A DNA stretch of 64,000 nucleotides from Corallium rubrum (Eukaryota > Cnidaria > Anthozoa > Scleralcyonacea > Coralliidae). The stretch lies in NCBI GenBank assembly GCA_964035015.1, contig OZ035997.1, positions 19,387,563 through 19,451,562 on the forward strand, read 5' to 3'. The notes beneath the pieces were generated by a model. That model had not been told where the DNA came from and ran no database searches. It worked only from the letters and a program-made list of their open reading frames with translations. A program made the translations under genes and the position numbers. Shown piece by piece: positions 1-9,472 of the stretch. Each line of letters opens with the position of its first letter. Positions within the stretch are counted from its first letter, which is position 1.

Positions 1-112
1 TAGAATAGGAAAACAAATATCTTATCCAAACATCAGCACAATGCATGTTTATACAGTACTCAGATCAAGTTAAATGTATGGACTACTGTAGTATTTGAGT
101 TGAAATATTTAC

Positions 113-241
113 CTTTTCTGAACATGGAAAAAGAAGCACTAAAGCACATACTGGCTGAGGAATCATACAAAGTAGCTCTGGGTCAAGGCCAAAAACATCA
201 ACAAATTGCCATTCTTTAGACATTCCCATTGACCACAAGTA
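113..241 (-). CDS. UCHL3: UCHL3-like ubiquitin C-terminal hydrolase, exon 2 (gene continues left)
   Basis: This minus-strand exon encodes 43 codons in phase 0 with no stop. It contains WQFVDVFGLDPELL followed by PQPVCALVLLFP, the N-terminal signature of the UCH-L1/L3 cysteine protease family (peptidase C12), which removes small adducts from the ubiquitin C-terminus in the cytosol. It has a pyrimidine-rich tract and AG before it and GTAAAT after it. The catalytic Cys, His and Asp lie in later exons outside the window. It joins exon 1 at 6431-6475 across a 6.2-kb intron full of repeats. UCHL3 fits better than UCHL1 because of the FVDVxGxDPELL and PxPVCAxxLLFP spacing. Four residues expected between the exons are encoded by neither (see findings). 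Confidence 0.9.
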
Positions 242-1393
242 CTTAACAATTAAAAAAGAAGAGAAAAACAGTTAATTATGTTGACTTAGTTTAATTTACT
301 GTATTAATTATTTCAATATAATTGTAATTTAACCTTTTCCCTCATAGGAGTTCTCATGTACTTGACAAGTAAAATCATCTGGTGTTAATAATTTATTATT
401 ATAAACACATTAAAAAAAGTATTTATTCTAAGCAAGTATTGGATAAAACTTAGTAATTAATAGCACAAAAATTATGCACACCAAGGTGTCACTTTATGTC
501 ATGCAAAAGCTGCATGAGTTCAAGGTGACAACTGGGAGGTGACACACCTTACATGTACCTGTACATGTAATACTATTTATATATCCATGTATTCAATTCT
601 ATCCACAATCACTCTCCCTGGACTTACCCATATCATGCATTGCATTATATTAAGTAATGTATCAGTCAAATCCAAGCATGCCCATCCCCCCTGGGACACT
701 GCTGGGCATTTCACACATTGGACCTTCCCAGGGGTGGGGCATTTGGAAACAAGTCTGCTGGGGGTGGGGCATTAGATATATAATATTATTCCAATATTCT
801 GAGATGTTCTTTTTGCTTAGTACTAAAACGTAATTCCCCAAATAGGTACAATTGAATTGTGTCCCTCTCCCTCTAGTATTTTTATCAGTGGATTCAATGT
901 GTAGTTTGAACTGTCTGTTGCCTGTTGCGTTTGTTGCATCTTGGTTCGAAAGCAAATGTGTAGAGAGTTTAATAGAGGTGTTTGAAATAAATACTCATTA
1001 TAAAATGCTGATTTTTATATTGTGAATCATTCAGCAACAGTTAAAAGTAGAGTACAACATTCCCTGGGGTGGGGAATTTGCCACAGATTTTTGGCCCTGC
1101 TGTGGGGCATTTTCACTTGCTTTTCATCCCCACTGCAGAGAATAGCACCAATTTTCAAAAAATTGTGAAATGTCTGGGGGTAATCAGCCCAGGTCTCCCA
1201 TCTTACTAGGGGAGGGGGTTCATGGATATATACTTGACACATGCATATTTACACCTAATTGCAAGTTGAGTAAAGTTGATCAAAGTTGAGTACTGTACAT
1301 GTACATATTTGTATGTGTATGTCTATAATTGGACAATCACTGATCCAATAATTACTGTACAATTATTATTATGTGTTCATTCTGTTACATGTA
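242..1393. other. UCHL3 intron 1, low-complexity part
   Basis: No exon or transposon ORF is seen. Between about 680 and 1240 there are scattered GC-rich blocks built on a CCCCAGGGG / GGGGTGGGGCATTT theme. Similar blocks recur at 63690-63800, so this is probably an old dispersed repeat. Confidence 0.5.
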
Positions 1394-1396
1394 TGT

Positions 1397-1463
<67 letters not shown>
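1394..1463. repeat. (TA)n microsatellite
   Basis: Almost uninterrupted TA repeat directly abutting the left end of the Penelope-like palindrome. A second TA tract abuts its right end, suggesting insertion into, or expansion from, a TA-rich target. Confidence 0.95.
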
Positions 1464-1467
<4 letters not shown>

Positions 1468-1549
1468 AAAGCTTCTAGGACAGCGTCAGCCACGGTTGAA
1501 ATCCAAATATTACCAGGGATAAATCATGTTGGCCTGAAAAACAGAGAAA

Positions 1550-1593
1550 AATCTTCTCGACGTTTCGAGCGAAGGCCCTTCGTCAGGAGAAAT
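1550..1593 (-). ncRNA. Hammerhead ribozyme of Penelope-like element, left arm
   Basis: Read on the minus strand, the segment has CTGACGA, a short stem (GGGC/GCTC, loop CTTC), then CGAAACGTC. Flanking TTCTC and GAGAA form stem I. This matches the conserved hammerhead core (CUGANGA...GAAA), with cleavage expected after the GUC. Stem III is only the self-complementary ACGT, as in the minimal hammerheads known from Penelope-like elements, which are thought to act as dimers. Confidence 0.75.
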
Positions 1594-2508
1594 TAGTAAA
1601 CAACTCACATGTGGTCATGCGTATTTATAGCAGAGCTACAATGGGAATCACGTGAACACATGTAAGCCAATAAAAACAAAGTAAACAAATAAATTAATAT
1701 GTAATTTTAGCCTGTGACAGCAGGTGCTGACCCAATTTGTGGGTCAGCTACCTGCAAATGGGCAAAGAAACAGGTTATAAATTACTATTTAAATCATCAG
1801 AAAAAGGTTAAGGAAAAAGTGTGGAATATGGTGGTGGAGTGAGCTAAATGAAAGAGAATCGCTCATTGAGGCCATGATGGTGAATGGTACCAAGTTTGTA
1901 AGTGAGACGTATTTCTTGTTTACGACGAGTATCGTTACAACCTGTAATGGGCTGAATGGTGCAGATTTTCATGTTAGGAAGGAGTGGTTGGCACTGTTGA
2001 AGTGCCTGGCAACAGGTTTGTTTTGCACATTGTTTTTGACATCACGAAGGTGTTCAACAAACCTGTCACCTAAACGTTTTCCAGTTTCTCTGATGTAAAG
2101 CATGGGACATTTACTGCAAGAGATACATGAGTAAATGAGGTTGGAGGAAGTGCAAGTGAAACTATGGGTTATGTTGAACCTACATTTTGGAGCCGAAATT
2201 GAAATTGAGGAGTCTAAATATTTACAGGTGTTGCACCTACCACGACAGCAAGAGCTGCAGTGCCAACATGTGATACCAAGGCTTGCTGCAGTGAGCTGTG
2301 AACAACGTTTTCCTGGATGTTTTTGCTATGCCGAAAAGATACTAGGGGTTTCTCAGAGAAAATGGAAGATGTTTCTGGGTCATTTTTAATGAGGTCGAAA
2401 TTGCGGCTAATAGTATCTTTTCGGCATAGCAAAAACATCCGGGAAAATGTTGTTCACAGCTCACTGCAGCAAGCCTTGGTATCACATGTTGGCACCAGCT
2501 CTTGCTGA

Positions 2509-2892
2509 CGTGGTAGGTGCAACACCTGTAAAGATTTAGACTCCTCAATTTCAATTTCGGCTCCAAAATGTAGGTTCAACATAACCCATAGTTTCACTTG
2601 CACTTCCTCCAACCTCATTTACTGCATCTCTTGCAGTAAATGTCCCATGCTTTACATCGGAGAAACTGGAAGACGTTTAGGTGACAGGTTTGTTGAACAC
2701 CTTCGTGATGTCAAAAACAATGTGCAAAACAAACCTGTTGCCAGGCACTTCAACAGTGCCAACCACTCCTTTTCTAACATGAAAATCTGCGCCATTCAGC
2801 CCATTACAGGTTGTAATGATACTCGTCGTAAACAAGAAATGTGTTTCATTTACAAACTTGGTACCATTCACCCTCACAGCCTCAATGAGTGA
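2509..2892 (+). pseudogene. Penelope-like element C-terminal fragment: Cys linker plus GIY-YIG endonuclease
   Basis: This frame is open from 2509 to the stop at 2892. In order it has a Cys-rich linker (RCNTCKDLDSS, then YCISCSKCP), then MLYIGETGRRLGDRFVEHLR, the GIY-YIG motif with its downstream Arg, then ARHFNSANHS and a C-terminal YKLGTIHPHSLNE. GIY-YIG enzymes nick DNA, and in Penelope-like elements this domain sits C-terminal to the reverse transcriptase. A stop at 2506-2508 cuts the frame from upstream coding remnants (FRHSKNIRENVV, about 2430), so this is a fragment. The left arm carries a diverged mirror copy on the minus strand. Confidence 0.85.
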
Positions 2893-3154
2893 TTCTCTTT
2901 CATTTAGCTCACTCCACCACCATATTCCACACCTTTTCCTTAACCTTTTTCTGATGATTTAAATAGTAATTTATAACCTGTTTCTTTGCCCATTTGCAGG
3001 TAGCTGACCCACAAATTGGGTCAGCACCTGCACACAGGCTAAAATTACATATTAATTTATTTGTTTACTTTGTTTTTATTGGCTTACATGTGTTCACGTG
3101 ATTCCCATTGTAGCTCTGCTATAAATACGCGTGACCACATGTAAGTTGTTTACT

Positions 3155-3200
3155 AATTTCTCCTGACGAAGGGCCTTCACTCGAAACGTCGAGAAGATTT
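3155..3200 (+). ncRNA. Hammerhead ribozyme of Penelope-like element, right arm
   Basis: The motif is TTTCTC, CTGACGA, GGGCCTTCACTC, GAAACGTC, GAGAAG. The core is intact, but stem II has one C-A mismatch (ACTC instead of GCTC), so this copy may be weaker than the left-arm copy. Confidence 0.7.
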
Positions 3201-3257
3201 TTCTAACCCTGGTAATATTTGGATTTCAACCGTGGCCGACGCTGTCCTAGAAGCTTT

Positions 3258-3261
<4 letters not shown>

Positions 3262-3319
<58 letters not shown>

Positions 3320-3335
3320 TACAGTATATATATAC
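3262..3335. repeat. (TA)n microsatellite
   Basis: TA tract between the right end of the Penelope palindrome and the 3' end of the minus-strand RTE-like element. Confidence 0.93.
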
Positions 3336-3339
3336 AAAA

Positions 3340-5910
3340 AAACAAAACAACAATCGTTTTATGGCCATTTTCCCCGCTTACGCAGGGGTTGACTGGTGGC
3401 TCCCCACAGCAGTTTCCCCCACTTCTCTCTCTCTGTAGCATCCTCCCTTTTCAACCCACAATCTTGCATATCCCTTTCCACCACCTGACTCCATGTCATC
3501 CTCGGTCTTCCTCGTCCTCTTGTACCTTCCACCTCGAGCGACATGCTGTTCTTCATGGTAGTCACCATCGTCTTTCCGCAGCACATGTCCCAACCATCTC
3601 AACCGGTTCTGCTTTATCACATCAGACACCAACTCAATCCCCATTCTTTCCCTCAGCTGTCTGCTCCAATCTCCCCCTCTGCTCTGCAGTCATGGCCCAT
3701 GTCTCACTTCCATACACCATAGCACTCCTCACACATGTCACATAGACACATACTGTACAGCTTCCCCTTTAGCTTTAATGACACTTTCTTCCTTGTCAAG
3801 ATCCCAGACAACTCTTTAAACTTCCTGCATACACAACGCACCCTTGCCACAGAAGCCGAATTCGCTCCTCCACCCCCATTCAGCATATCCCCCAGGTAAC
3901 AAAACTTTCTAACAATCTCTAAATGTACCCCATTTCCCAGATCCATGCTCTCATCTACATCACTATCCACCCCATCACCTCCTCTTTCACACACCTTGCA
4001 TACAAACATATCCTCAACTCTAGCCAGTGAGCCCTTCACACCTGAGCACCACTTGTGTACCCATCCACTGCAACCTGTACATCAAATAGAATTATTCCCA
4101 GTACCCTTTCCACATACAGTACATGGCAACTTCCCCAGCCTTTCAACATCACCACAATTCTTCCCTGACACCATCACCTTTGTTTTACCAGTGTTCACTT
4201 TCAAACCCTTCACCACCACACACTCTTTCCACTGCAGCACTTTCTCCTTAAGTTCCTCAATGCTCTCAGCCATCAAGACCAAATCGTCGGCATACAACAG
4301 CTCCCATGGCAGACGCTCTCTAATTTCTTGCATCAGCACCTCCATCACAACCACGAACAATAATGGGCTCAAAACTGACCCTTGATGTACCCCTGTCCAA
4401 CCTTCACCTCAAACTCTTCACTGTTTCCATCCTTCGTTTTCACCGTTTGTTCTCACTTTTTCATTACATACTGTACATTATCATCACTGCTTTCACCAAC
4501 TATTCTTCAACCCCAGCTTCCTCAACACCCACCTAACCACCTCTCTCGGTATCCTATCAAATGCTTTCTCCAGATCCACAAATGCATAATACAATGCTCT
4601 CTTTTTTGCCATAGACTTCTCCTGTATCTGCCATACCACAAAGATCGCATCCATCGTCCCTTTCCCTGGCATAAATCCAAACTACATGCCATCAATATTT
4701 ACTTTCTCTCTCAACCTTTTCTCCAGAACCCTCTCCAATACCTTCATCCCATGTTCTAACAGCTTTATTGCCTGATGTGCCCCACACTCCAATGGATCAC
4801 CTTTCCCCTTATACTGTATATGGGTAAAAGGGTACTCAGCTCCCAGTCCCTTGGTATCCTGACACCACACCTTGAACTTCAACTTCTTCTCATTCACCGT
4901 TTTCCCAGCCTCTTCATTCCACCACCATATTTGCACAATGCCTTGGTGAGCCTTTTGTCCACCCACATGTCTCACTTGCTGCCTTCAACAAACCATCTCT
5001 CGCCTTCTCCCATACCTCATTCACGTCACCCTTGCTGGCTTCTTGCAGAACCAATTTAGCTTGGAATTGCCTTTGCACATTTTCATCTTTCAGCCTCCAG
5101 ATCCTTCTCCTCGGAAAGAATTTCTTCCTCTGAGCTTTCACTGCACCCTTCACTTTCATGTCGGCCAGTATCAGATGTTGTTGTGATACTGCCTCTTTCA
5201 CATCCCAGAGGCATTTTCTGTCCTGTTTATGTGTCATCAAGTAGTCGACTGTGGTAGTCGATCCACCTGATGAATATATCACTAACTTGTTGTCATCCTT
5301 CTTAAACTGTGTTCCACACACAATCATCTCCATTGCATCTCCAAACTCCAGGATCGTTTCACCCTCCATGTTTCTCATACCATAGCTGAACCCTCCATGT
5401 ACTCCTTCATACCCATCGCTCTCTTAACCAACATGCCCATTCAAATCTCCACCGAGAACCACCATCTCTTCCTTCTTCAGCCTTCCCACTAAGTCATACA
5501 CAGCATTGCAGAATGCATCCTTCTCTACCTGACTTCACCCAACCTGCGGCACATAACCTGTGATCACATTCATCAGACATTCCCCAATCACCAGTTTCAC
5601 CATCATCAAACGTTCACTCATACACTTCACTTCAACTACCTTATCGACAAACTCCCCTGACACTAACACCCCCACACCATGAATCCCTTCCAGACATCCT
5701 TGCCACAGAAACCTGTACTGGCCACTCTTTCCTCTCACCACTTTTATGCTTACAGCATACATCAACTCTCCACCTTTCCAACACTTCCACCACTTCACAC
5801 AATCTTCCTGTCATGCTCCCTACATTCCATGACCCAAACCTAATACGCCAAGGTCCATGCAGTACATCAGGTGTGTTGCCTTCATCCATGGGGTTTCCCC
5901 TATCCACACT
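3340..5910 (-). mobile_element. RTE-like non-LTR retrotransposon, decayed
   Basis: Several minus-strand frames together cover most of an APE-type endonuclease/reverse transcriptase protein. From 5' (right) to 3' (left): RFGSWNVGSMTGRL (endonuclease start, about 5840); GVGVLVSGEFVDKVVEVKC; TTTVDYLMTHKQDRKCL; YADDLVLMAESIEEL, the polymerase YADD motif (about 4290); FCYLGDMLNGGGG; and NRLRWLGHVLRKDDG near 3600. Frameshifts and stops separate these blocks, so the copy is dead. Resemblance to RTE/BovB-type proteins is from recognition only. The 3' end near 3340 is A/C-rich next to a TA tract. Confidence 0.8.
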
Positions 5911-5934
5911 TCTCGAGAGAGAGAGGATTACATG

Positions 5935-6052
5935 GCAGTGCGAAGATATGGATTTTATCTTCGAGTGGTGAAAACAATATTTTACGAATGAGTGTAGTGA
6001 ATGGGTAAAATATCAGTTTTTACTACGAGAAGATAAAATTCATATCTTCAAG
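5935..6052. repeat. Palindromic MITE-like element
   Basis: GAAGATATGGATTTTATCTTC at the left is matched in inverse by GAAGATAAAATTCATATCTTC at the right, with further inner pairing around TATTTTACGAATGAGTG. About 118 bp, non-coding, in UCHL3 intron 1. Confidence 0.7.
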
Positions 6053-6153
6053 CCAATGTGTAATTTTCTTTTTATTATATAGATTCAATGCAAAGAGGTA
6101 AAATTCTTAACGTCATCATATGACACTACGTATTCTCCAGTAAAACACTCGCA

Positions 6154-6157
<4 letters not shown>

Positions 6158-6214
<57 letters not shown>
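6158..6214. repeat. (TA)n microsatellite
   Basis: TA tract in UCHL3 intron 1. Confidence 0.93.
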
Positions 6215-6217
<3 letters not shown>

Positions 6218-6430
6218 TGCATCCAGCTCTAGGAAAAGAAACTATAGCGCTGAACTACTGAGCTACTAACCTTGCTAATAACCTGCCAGGAGGTTCCAAA
6301 TAAAGAATTCAAAATTTGAATGAGATTTCATAAATTTTAAACAGAAGATAGTTAGTTCACAACATGCTGCTGGCATGCCAAAATTCTATACATAATCGTG
6401 AAAAATATGTATCTAATAACATTTCCTTAC

Positions 6431-6475
6431 CTCTGGGTTAGATTCAAGAGGTAACCATCGATCAGTATTAGCCAT
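6431..6475 (-). CDS. UCHL3: UCHL3-like ubiquitin hydrolase, exon 1 with start codon
   Basis: This 45-base exon encodes 15 residues starting MANTDRWLPLESNPE and is followed by a strong donor, GTAAGG. RWLPLExNPE is the conserved start of UCHL3 proteins. The ATG at 6475 is the only sensible start and sits 228 bp from the oppositely oriented PAM17 ATG, so the two genes probably share a promoter. The exon ends in phase 0, matching exon 2. It is too short to be found by ORF length and rests on family recognition, the donor site and orientation. Confidence 0.88.
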
Positions 6476-6703
6476 CGTTATCAACTGTAATTTTCAAACA
6501 ATTATTAGAAAAGCTGGATAGTAGATACTGTACATATAAAATATTTATTATTCAAAGAAATCAGAAAATACAAATATGACTGAGACCCAAAGTAGGGGAT
6601 AGTGTTGGGATAATGTTAGGATTGTCAAGGATATTGTCAAGGATAGTGAGGAAGTCTTAGAGACTGCTGGTCACAAAAATCTAAATGCTCATCAATTTTC
6701 AAA
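6476..6703. promoter_or_regulatory. Shared bidirectional promoter of UCHL3 and PAM17
   Basis: This 228-bp gap separates the two start codons of divergently oriented genes, so it must hold both 5' UTRs and core promoters. No TATA box at a convincing distance is seen. The PAM17 start lies in CAAAATGGCGTCC, which matches the YY1 consensus (AANATGGCG) often found over the start codon of animal genes, including many mitochondrial-protein genes. A short direct repeat (GTCAAGGATA, twice) lies about 60-80 bp upstream. Confidence 0.6.
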
Positions 6704-7026
6704 ATGGCGTCCAGGATGTGTGCAGTTTTCAGAATGAAAACGCTGAAGAACGTGTTATTTACGACCAGATTACCTTTTAATACAAGACTTCTATCGGCTT
6801 CAATCTATCTTAGAAGTAACGGTGGTGATGGTCGCCCAAAATTGAACAATCAGTTTAGTTTAAGTTTTGAAGAATATCAAAAACGTCGAAGAAAAATGCG
6901 AACACAAAAGAGAATATCAGGTATTCCATTTGCTGGCATAGGACTAACTACCTCCTCGATGGTCTCAGTTATGTTGAATCCTAACTTATTTGATGCAACT
7001 GATCCCGAACAGATTCAACCAATTCT
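6704..7026 (+). CDS. PAM17: PAM17-like mitochondrial import motor subunit, exon 1
   Basis: First of three exons giving a 217-residue protein, close to the roughly 200 residues of yeast Pam17. Pam17 is an inner-membrane subunit of the TIM23-associated motor (PAM) that helps organise Pam16/Pam18 during matrix protein import. Exon 1 encodes an Arg/Lys-rich, acid-poor N-terminus (residues 1 to about 40, a likely presequence), then SFEEYQKRRRKMR, the start of the Pam17 domain, and transmembrane segment 1 (about 72-92, GIPFAGIGLTTSSMVSVML). The ATG at 6704 has the YY1-like context. The exon ends in phase 2 at the perfect donor GTGAGT. Confidence 0.9.
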
Positions 7027-7944
7027 GTGAGTAGTGAGTACATTTTGAACTTTTTTCGTACTTCTACAGACTATTTGTAACCAACTATTGTCTTGCATTT
7101 TATAGCGTAAAGTTTGAGTATTTGTTTTATCAAGATGAACGTCTGGTTTACATGTATATACAATGTAGTTTTCTATCATGCCAAGCTTGCCCCTTGGTGA
7201 GGATTTCTACTTTGCCAAGTGATATCTTGTGCAATGAACTTTGGCAAATGGTACTTTGCAAAATTGCAAAATGCCACTTTTATACCAAATAGTACTTTGC
7301 AAAGTGTGCCTTGTAACATTTTATTGTGACAAACAATACTTTGGCAACTGATACTTTGCAAAATGGTACTTTGCAAAATGGTACTTTGCAAAATGGGTCA
7401 TTCCAGAACAGATCCATACCTCCCCACAGAGGAAATTTGTACCATTTGGGGAGGGGAGGGGGGTAAATCTACTTCTGATAATAGTAAAATGTACTAGGAC
7501 ATCTGAAGGGGGGAGGGGGTCAAAGTTCTTCACATTTCCTCCATGGGGGAGGTGTGAATGTTTTCTGGAATGACCCAATGGTGCTTTGTGAAATGGTACT
7601 TTGCAAAATGGTACTTTTATGAAATGGTACTTTGCAAAATGGTACTTTGACAAATGGTACTTTGCAAAATGGTATTTTGTGAAATGGTACTTTGACAAAT
7701 GGTACTTTGTAAAATGGTACTTTGTGAAATGGTACTTTGCAAAATGGTAATTTAACAAATGGTACTTTGCAAAATGGCTACTTTGTGAAATGGTACTTTG
7801 ACAAATGGTACTTTGTGAAATTGTACTTTGTAAAATGGTACTTTGTGAAATGGTACTTTGCAAAATGGTACTTTGTGAACAAATGAATGTTAATTTATAA
7901 TTGAGTGAGAATACAGTTGATGTCTGTCTTACTTTCTATTACAG
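7027..7944 (+). other. PAM17 intron 1
   Basis: Runs from the GTGAGT donor to the TTCTATTACAG acceptor. Most of it is the degenerate minisatellite annotated separately, plus a 170-bp non-repeat block at about 7395-7575 that itself ends in inverted GGGTCATTCCAGA / TCTGGAATGACCC sequences. Confidence 0.85.
7215..7880. repeat. Degenerate 14-15 bp minisatellite in PAM17 intron 1
   Basis: Roughly 30 copies of AAATGGTACTTTGCA and variants (TGACA, TGTGA), interrupted at about 7395-7575 by an insertion whose ends are inverted repeats (GGGTCATTCCAGA). It is open on the minus strand as a repeated FAKYH peptide, which is a by-product of the repeat. Confidence 0.9.
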
Positions 7945-8077
7945 TGGCATGGATCCTCTGGTTTTCTGCACCTTGTGTGGGGTAGCAAGTTGTGGGGTTG
8001 GTTATATGTTAGGATGTGCATTTTATGGCATTGTCTGGCGATGGATGAATAAAGATCTGGCTCAAAAAATGAATGAA
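7945..8077 (+). CDS. PAM17: PAM17-like mitochondrial import motor subunit, exon 2
   Basis: 133 bases entered in phase 2, completing the split Leu codon, then GMDPLVFCTLCGVASCGVGY. This is the family's FGxDPLxxxxxxxxxxxxGYLxGP region leading into transmembrane segment 2. It ends MNKDLAQKMNE in phase 0 at donor GTAAGA. Two membrane spans joined by a short loop with the DP motif is the Pam17 layout. Confidence 0.9.
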
Positions 8078-8555
8078 GTAAGAGTTATAAAGTGCAGTGT
8101 ATTGTCTTTACACAACATGTGCATGAACTAGATAACAATTAATATTTATCCATCGAAGTGGAGGTGAATAGTGCTGGATATTTACCGAGCGGCAAGGTGA
8201 ATATCTATTACACATTATTACCTAATACCTGTGAGGTATATCACTCATATTTTAAAATTAATTCTGTAAACAAAGAGTGCATCATGTACAATGTACAGTA
8301 CAGTAATATCATTCTCTAGGCTTAAATCCCATTTCCCCCAAATTTCACATTTCAAAAAAATGCTTGACCAGGAGTGTGTACTGAAAATGTTAGGTTAATT
8401 TGGATGATGCTCTCAAAGTTTGCTAAGGCTAAATTATTTTAGAGAAATTCGAATGCCGGATTAGAACGTCCAGAAGTATGTACTGTACTAGGTGTATTGT
8501 ACAACTACAACCATGCTATTTTACCTGTACTAAATTACTGCGTGATATTTTTTAG

Positions 8556-8753
8556 AGAGAAGTTGATTTTTTCCGAAGACTTGAAAGTCATCGCACAGAT
8601 GCATTTAGTAAATTTGAAGATGATTTTTATGGGGAAAATATTAAGAATTTAAGTGACTATCGTCAGTGGGTTCGCCAAATGCAGAGAAAAAAGAGAGAAG
8701 AGGAAAAATATGGCAAAACATTAACACAGAGCAAAGAAACTGAAACAGCGTGA
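8556..8753 (+). CDS. PAM17: PAM17-like mitochondrial import motor subunit, exon 3 with stop
   Basis: Acceptor TTTTTTAG, then REVDFFRRLESHRTDA and DDFYGENIKNLSDYRQWVRQ, matching the conserved C-terminal matrix part of Pam17 (DFY/PDYYGEKI...SLxxYRxWLR). The tail is highly charged and lysine-rich. Stop TGA at 8751-8753. The three exons total 654 bases, all in phase, with no disrupting stop, so the gene looks functional. Confidence 0.92.
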   Translation, partial: REVDFFRRLESHRTDAFSKFEDDFYGENIKNLSDYRQWVRQMQRKKREEEKYGKTLTQSKETETA

Positions 8754-9250
8754 AGCTGTCCCTAGCGACATTCTTTGCTCAAAGTAATGATTTTAGCTTT
8801 ACAAAACGATTCTTTGATCAATTTGTTTAAGCTATATTTAAGGAAACATAAATATATGTCAGAATAACAAGGTGATGATTTTAGTAATAAGCTTGTTATA
8901 TATTGGATTTCTAGCGCTGAAAGCAACTCAAAATTTGGAAAATATTTTTTCTAATACTTGTACATTAATGAATCAGCTAAAGTGCTTCATTTTATTATTT
9001 TGTCTACATGTTCAACCATGTTCTTTTGAAGTTGCAATAACTGTACTGCTTTTGTCAAAACGGGGTTCAAGTTTTCCATATGAGGATGTCCAAGAGTTAA
9101 CATCATATAAAGCTTTAGGCGCTGTTTGCATGTCGGGACGGGACAAGTAAGCGGGACGGGACGTTTTTCATCCCAGGTTTCAGGCGGGACAATTGCGACC
9201 GGGACGTTTCAAAACACAGCTAGCTATAGAAAGTTGTAAAAATCGCAGAA
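8754..9250 (+). other. PAM17 3' region
   Basis: Probable 3' UTR. ATAAATATA elements occur near 8850 and no other gene is seen. From about 9118 a GC-rich block (repeated GGGACGGGAC) begins that is partly echoed at 11140-11215, on the other side of the Penelope insertion, so it may be one older repeat split by that insertion. Confidence 0.5.
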
Positions 9251-9472
9251 TAACAGAGAAATACATATTAATGTTGACAACGTTCTCTGGTTTATAATAT
9301 TTATTCGAGTTACGAGCTTTCGGCTGCCAGTCTGCAGCCTTCGACGGGTGAATTACAATGAATGGATATGACGACATACATGACAGTTTACAATTACATA
9401 CATGGACAAAGGAGGTGATATAGTGACAGTTCCGCCTATACGAATAGATCGCTAAGTTGCATCATTAATTAG

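Larger units (their letters stand above)
1464..3261. mobile_element. Penelope-like element, head-to-head palindromic copy 1
   Basis: The whole interval is a large inverted repeat. The left end begins GTTAAAAGCTTCTAGGACAG and the right end is its reverse complement, with the centre near 2360-2400. Each arm carries the C-terminal part of a Penelope-like retroelement: a Cys-containing linker, a GIY-YIG endonuclease (LYIGETGRRLGDRF) and a terminal hammerhead ribozyme. The reverse transcriptase domain is missing, so neither half is autonomous. The arms differ by scattered substitutions and small frameshifts. A younger copy of the same family is at 42962-44244. Confidence 0.88.

Noticed and set aside
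3389-5059. Plus-strand ORFs of 85-146 codons at 3.4-5.1 kb
   Set aside because: They are antisense to the RTE-like element, whose minus-strand frames carry recognisable reverse transcriptase motifs.
7321-7863. 180-codon minus-strand ORF of repeated FAKYH units
   Set aside because: It is the minisatellite in PAM17 intron 1; repeat units vary at the DNA level without codon bias and there is no start context.
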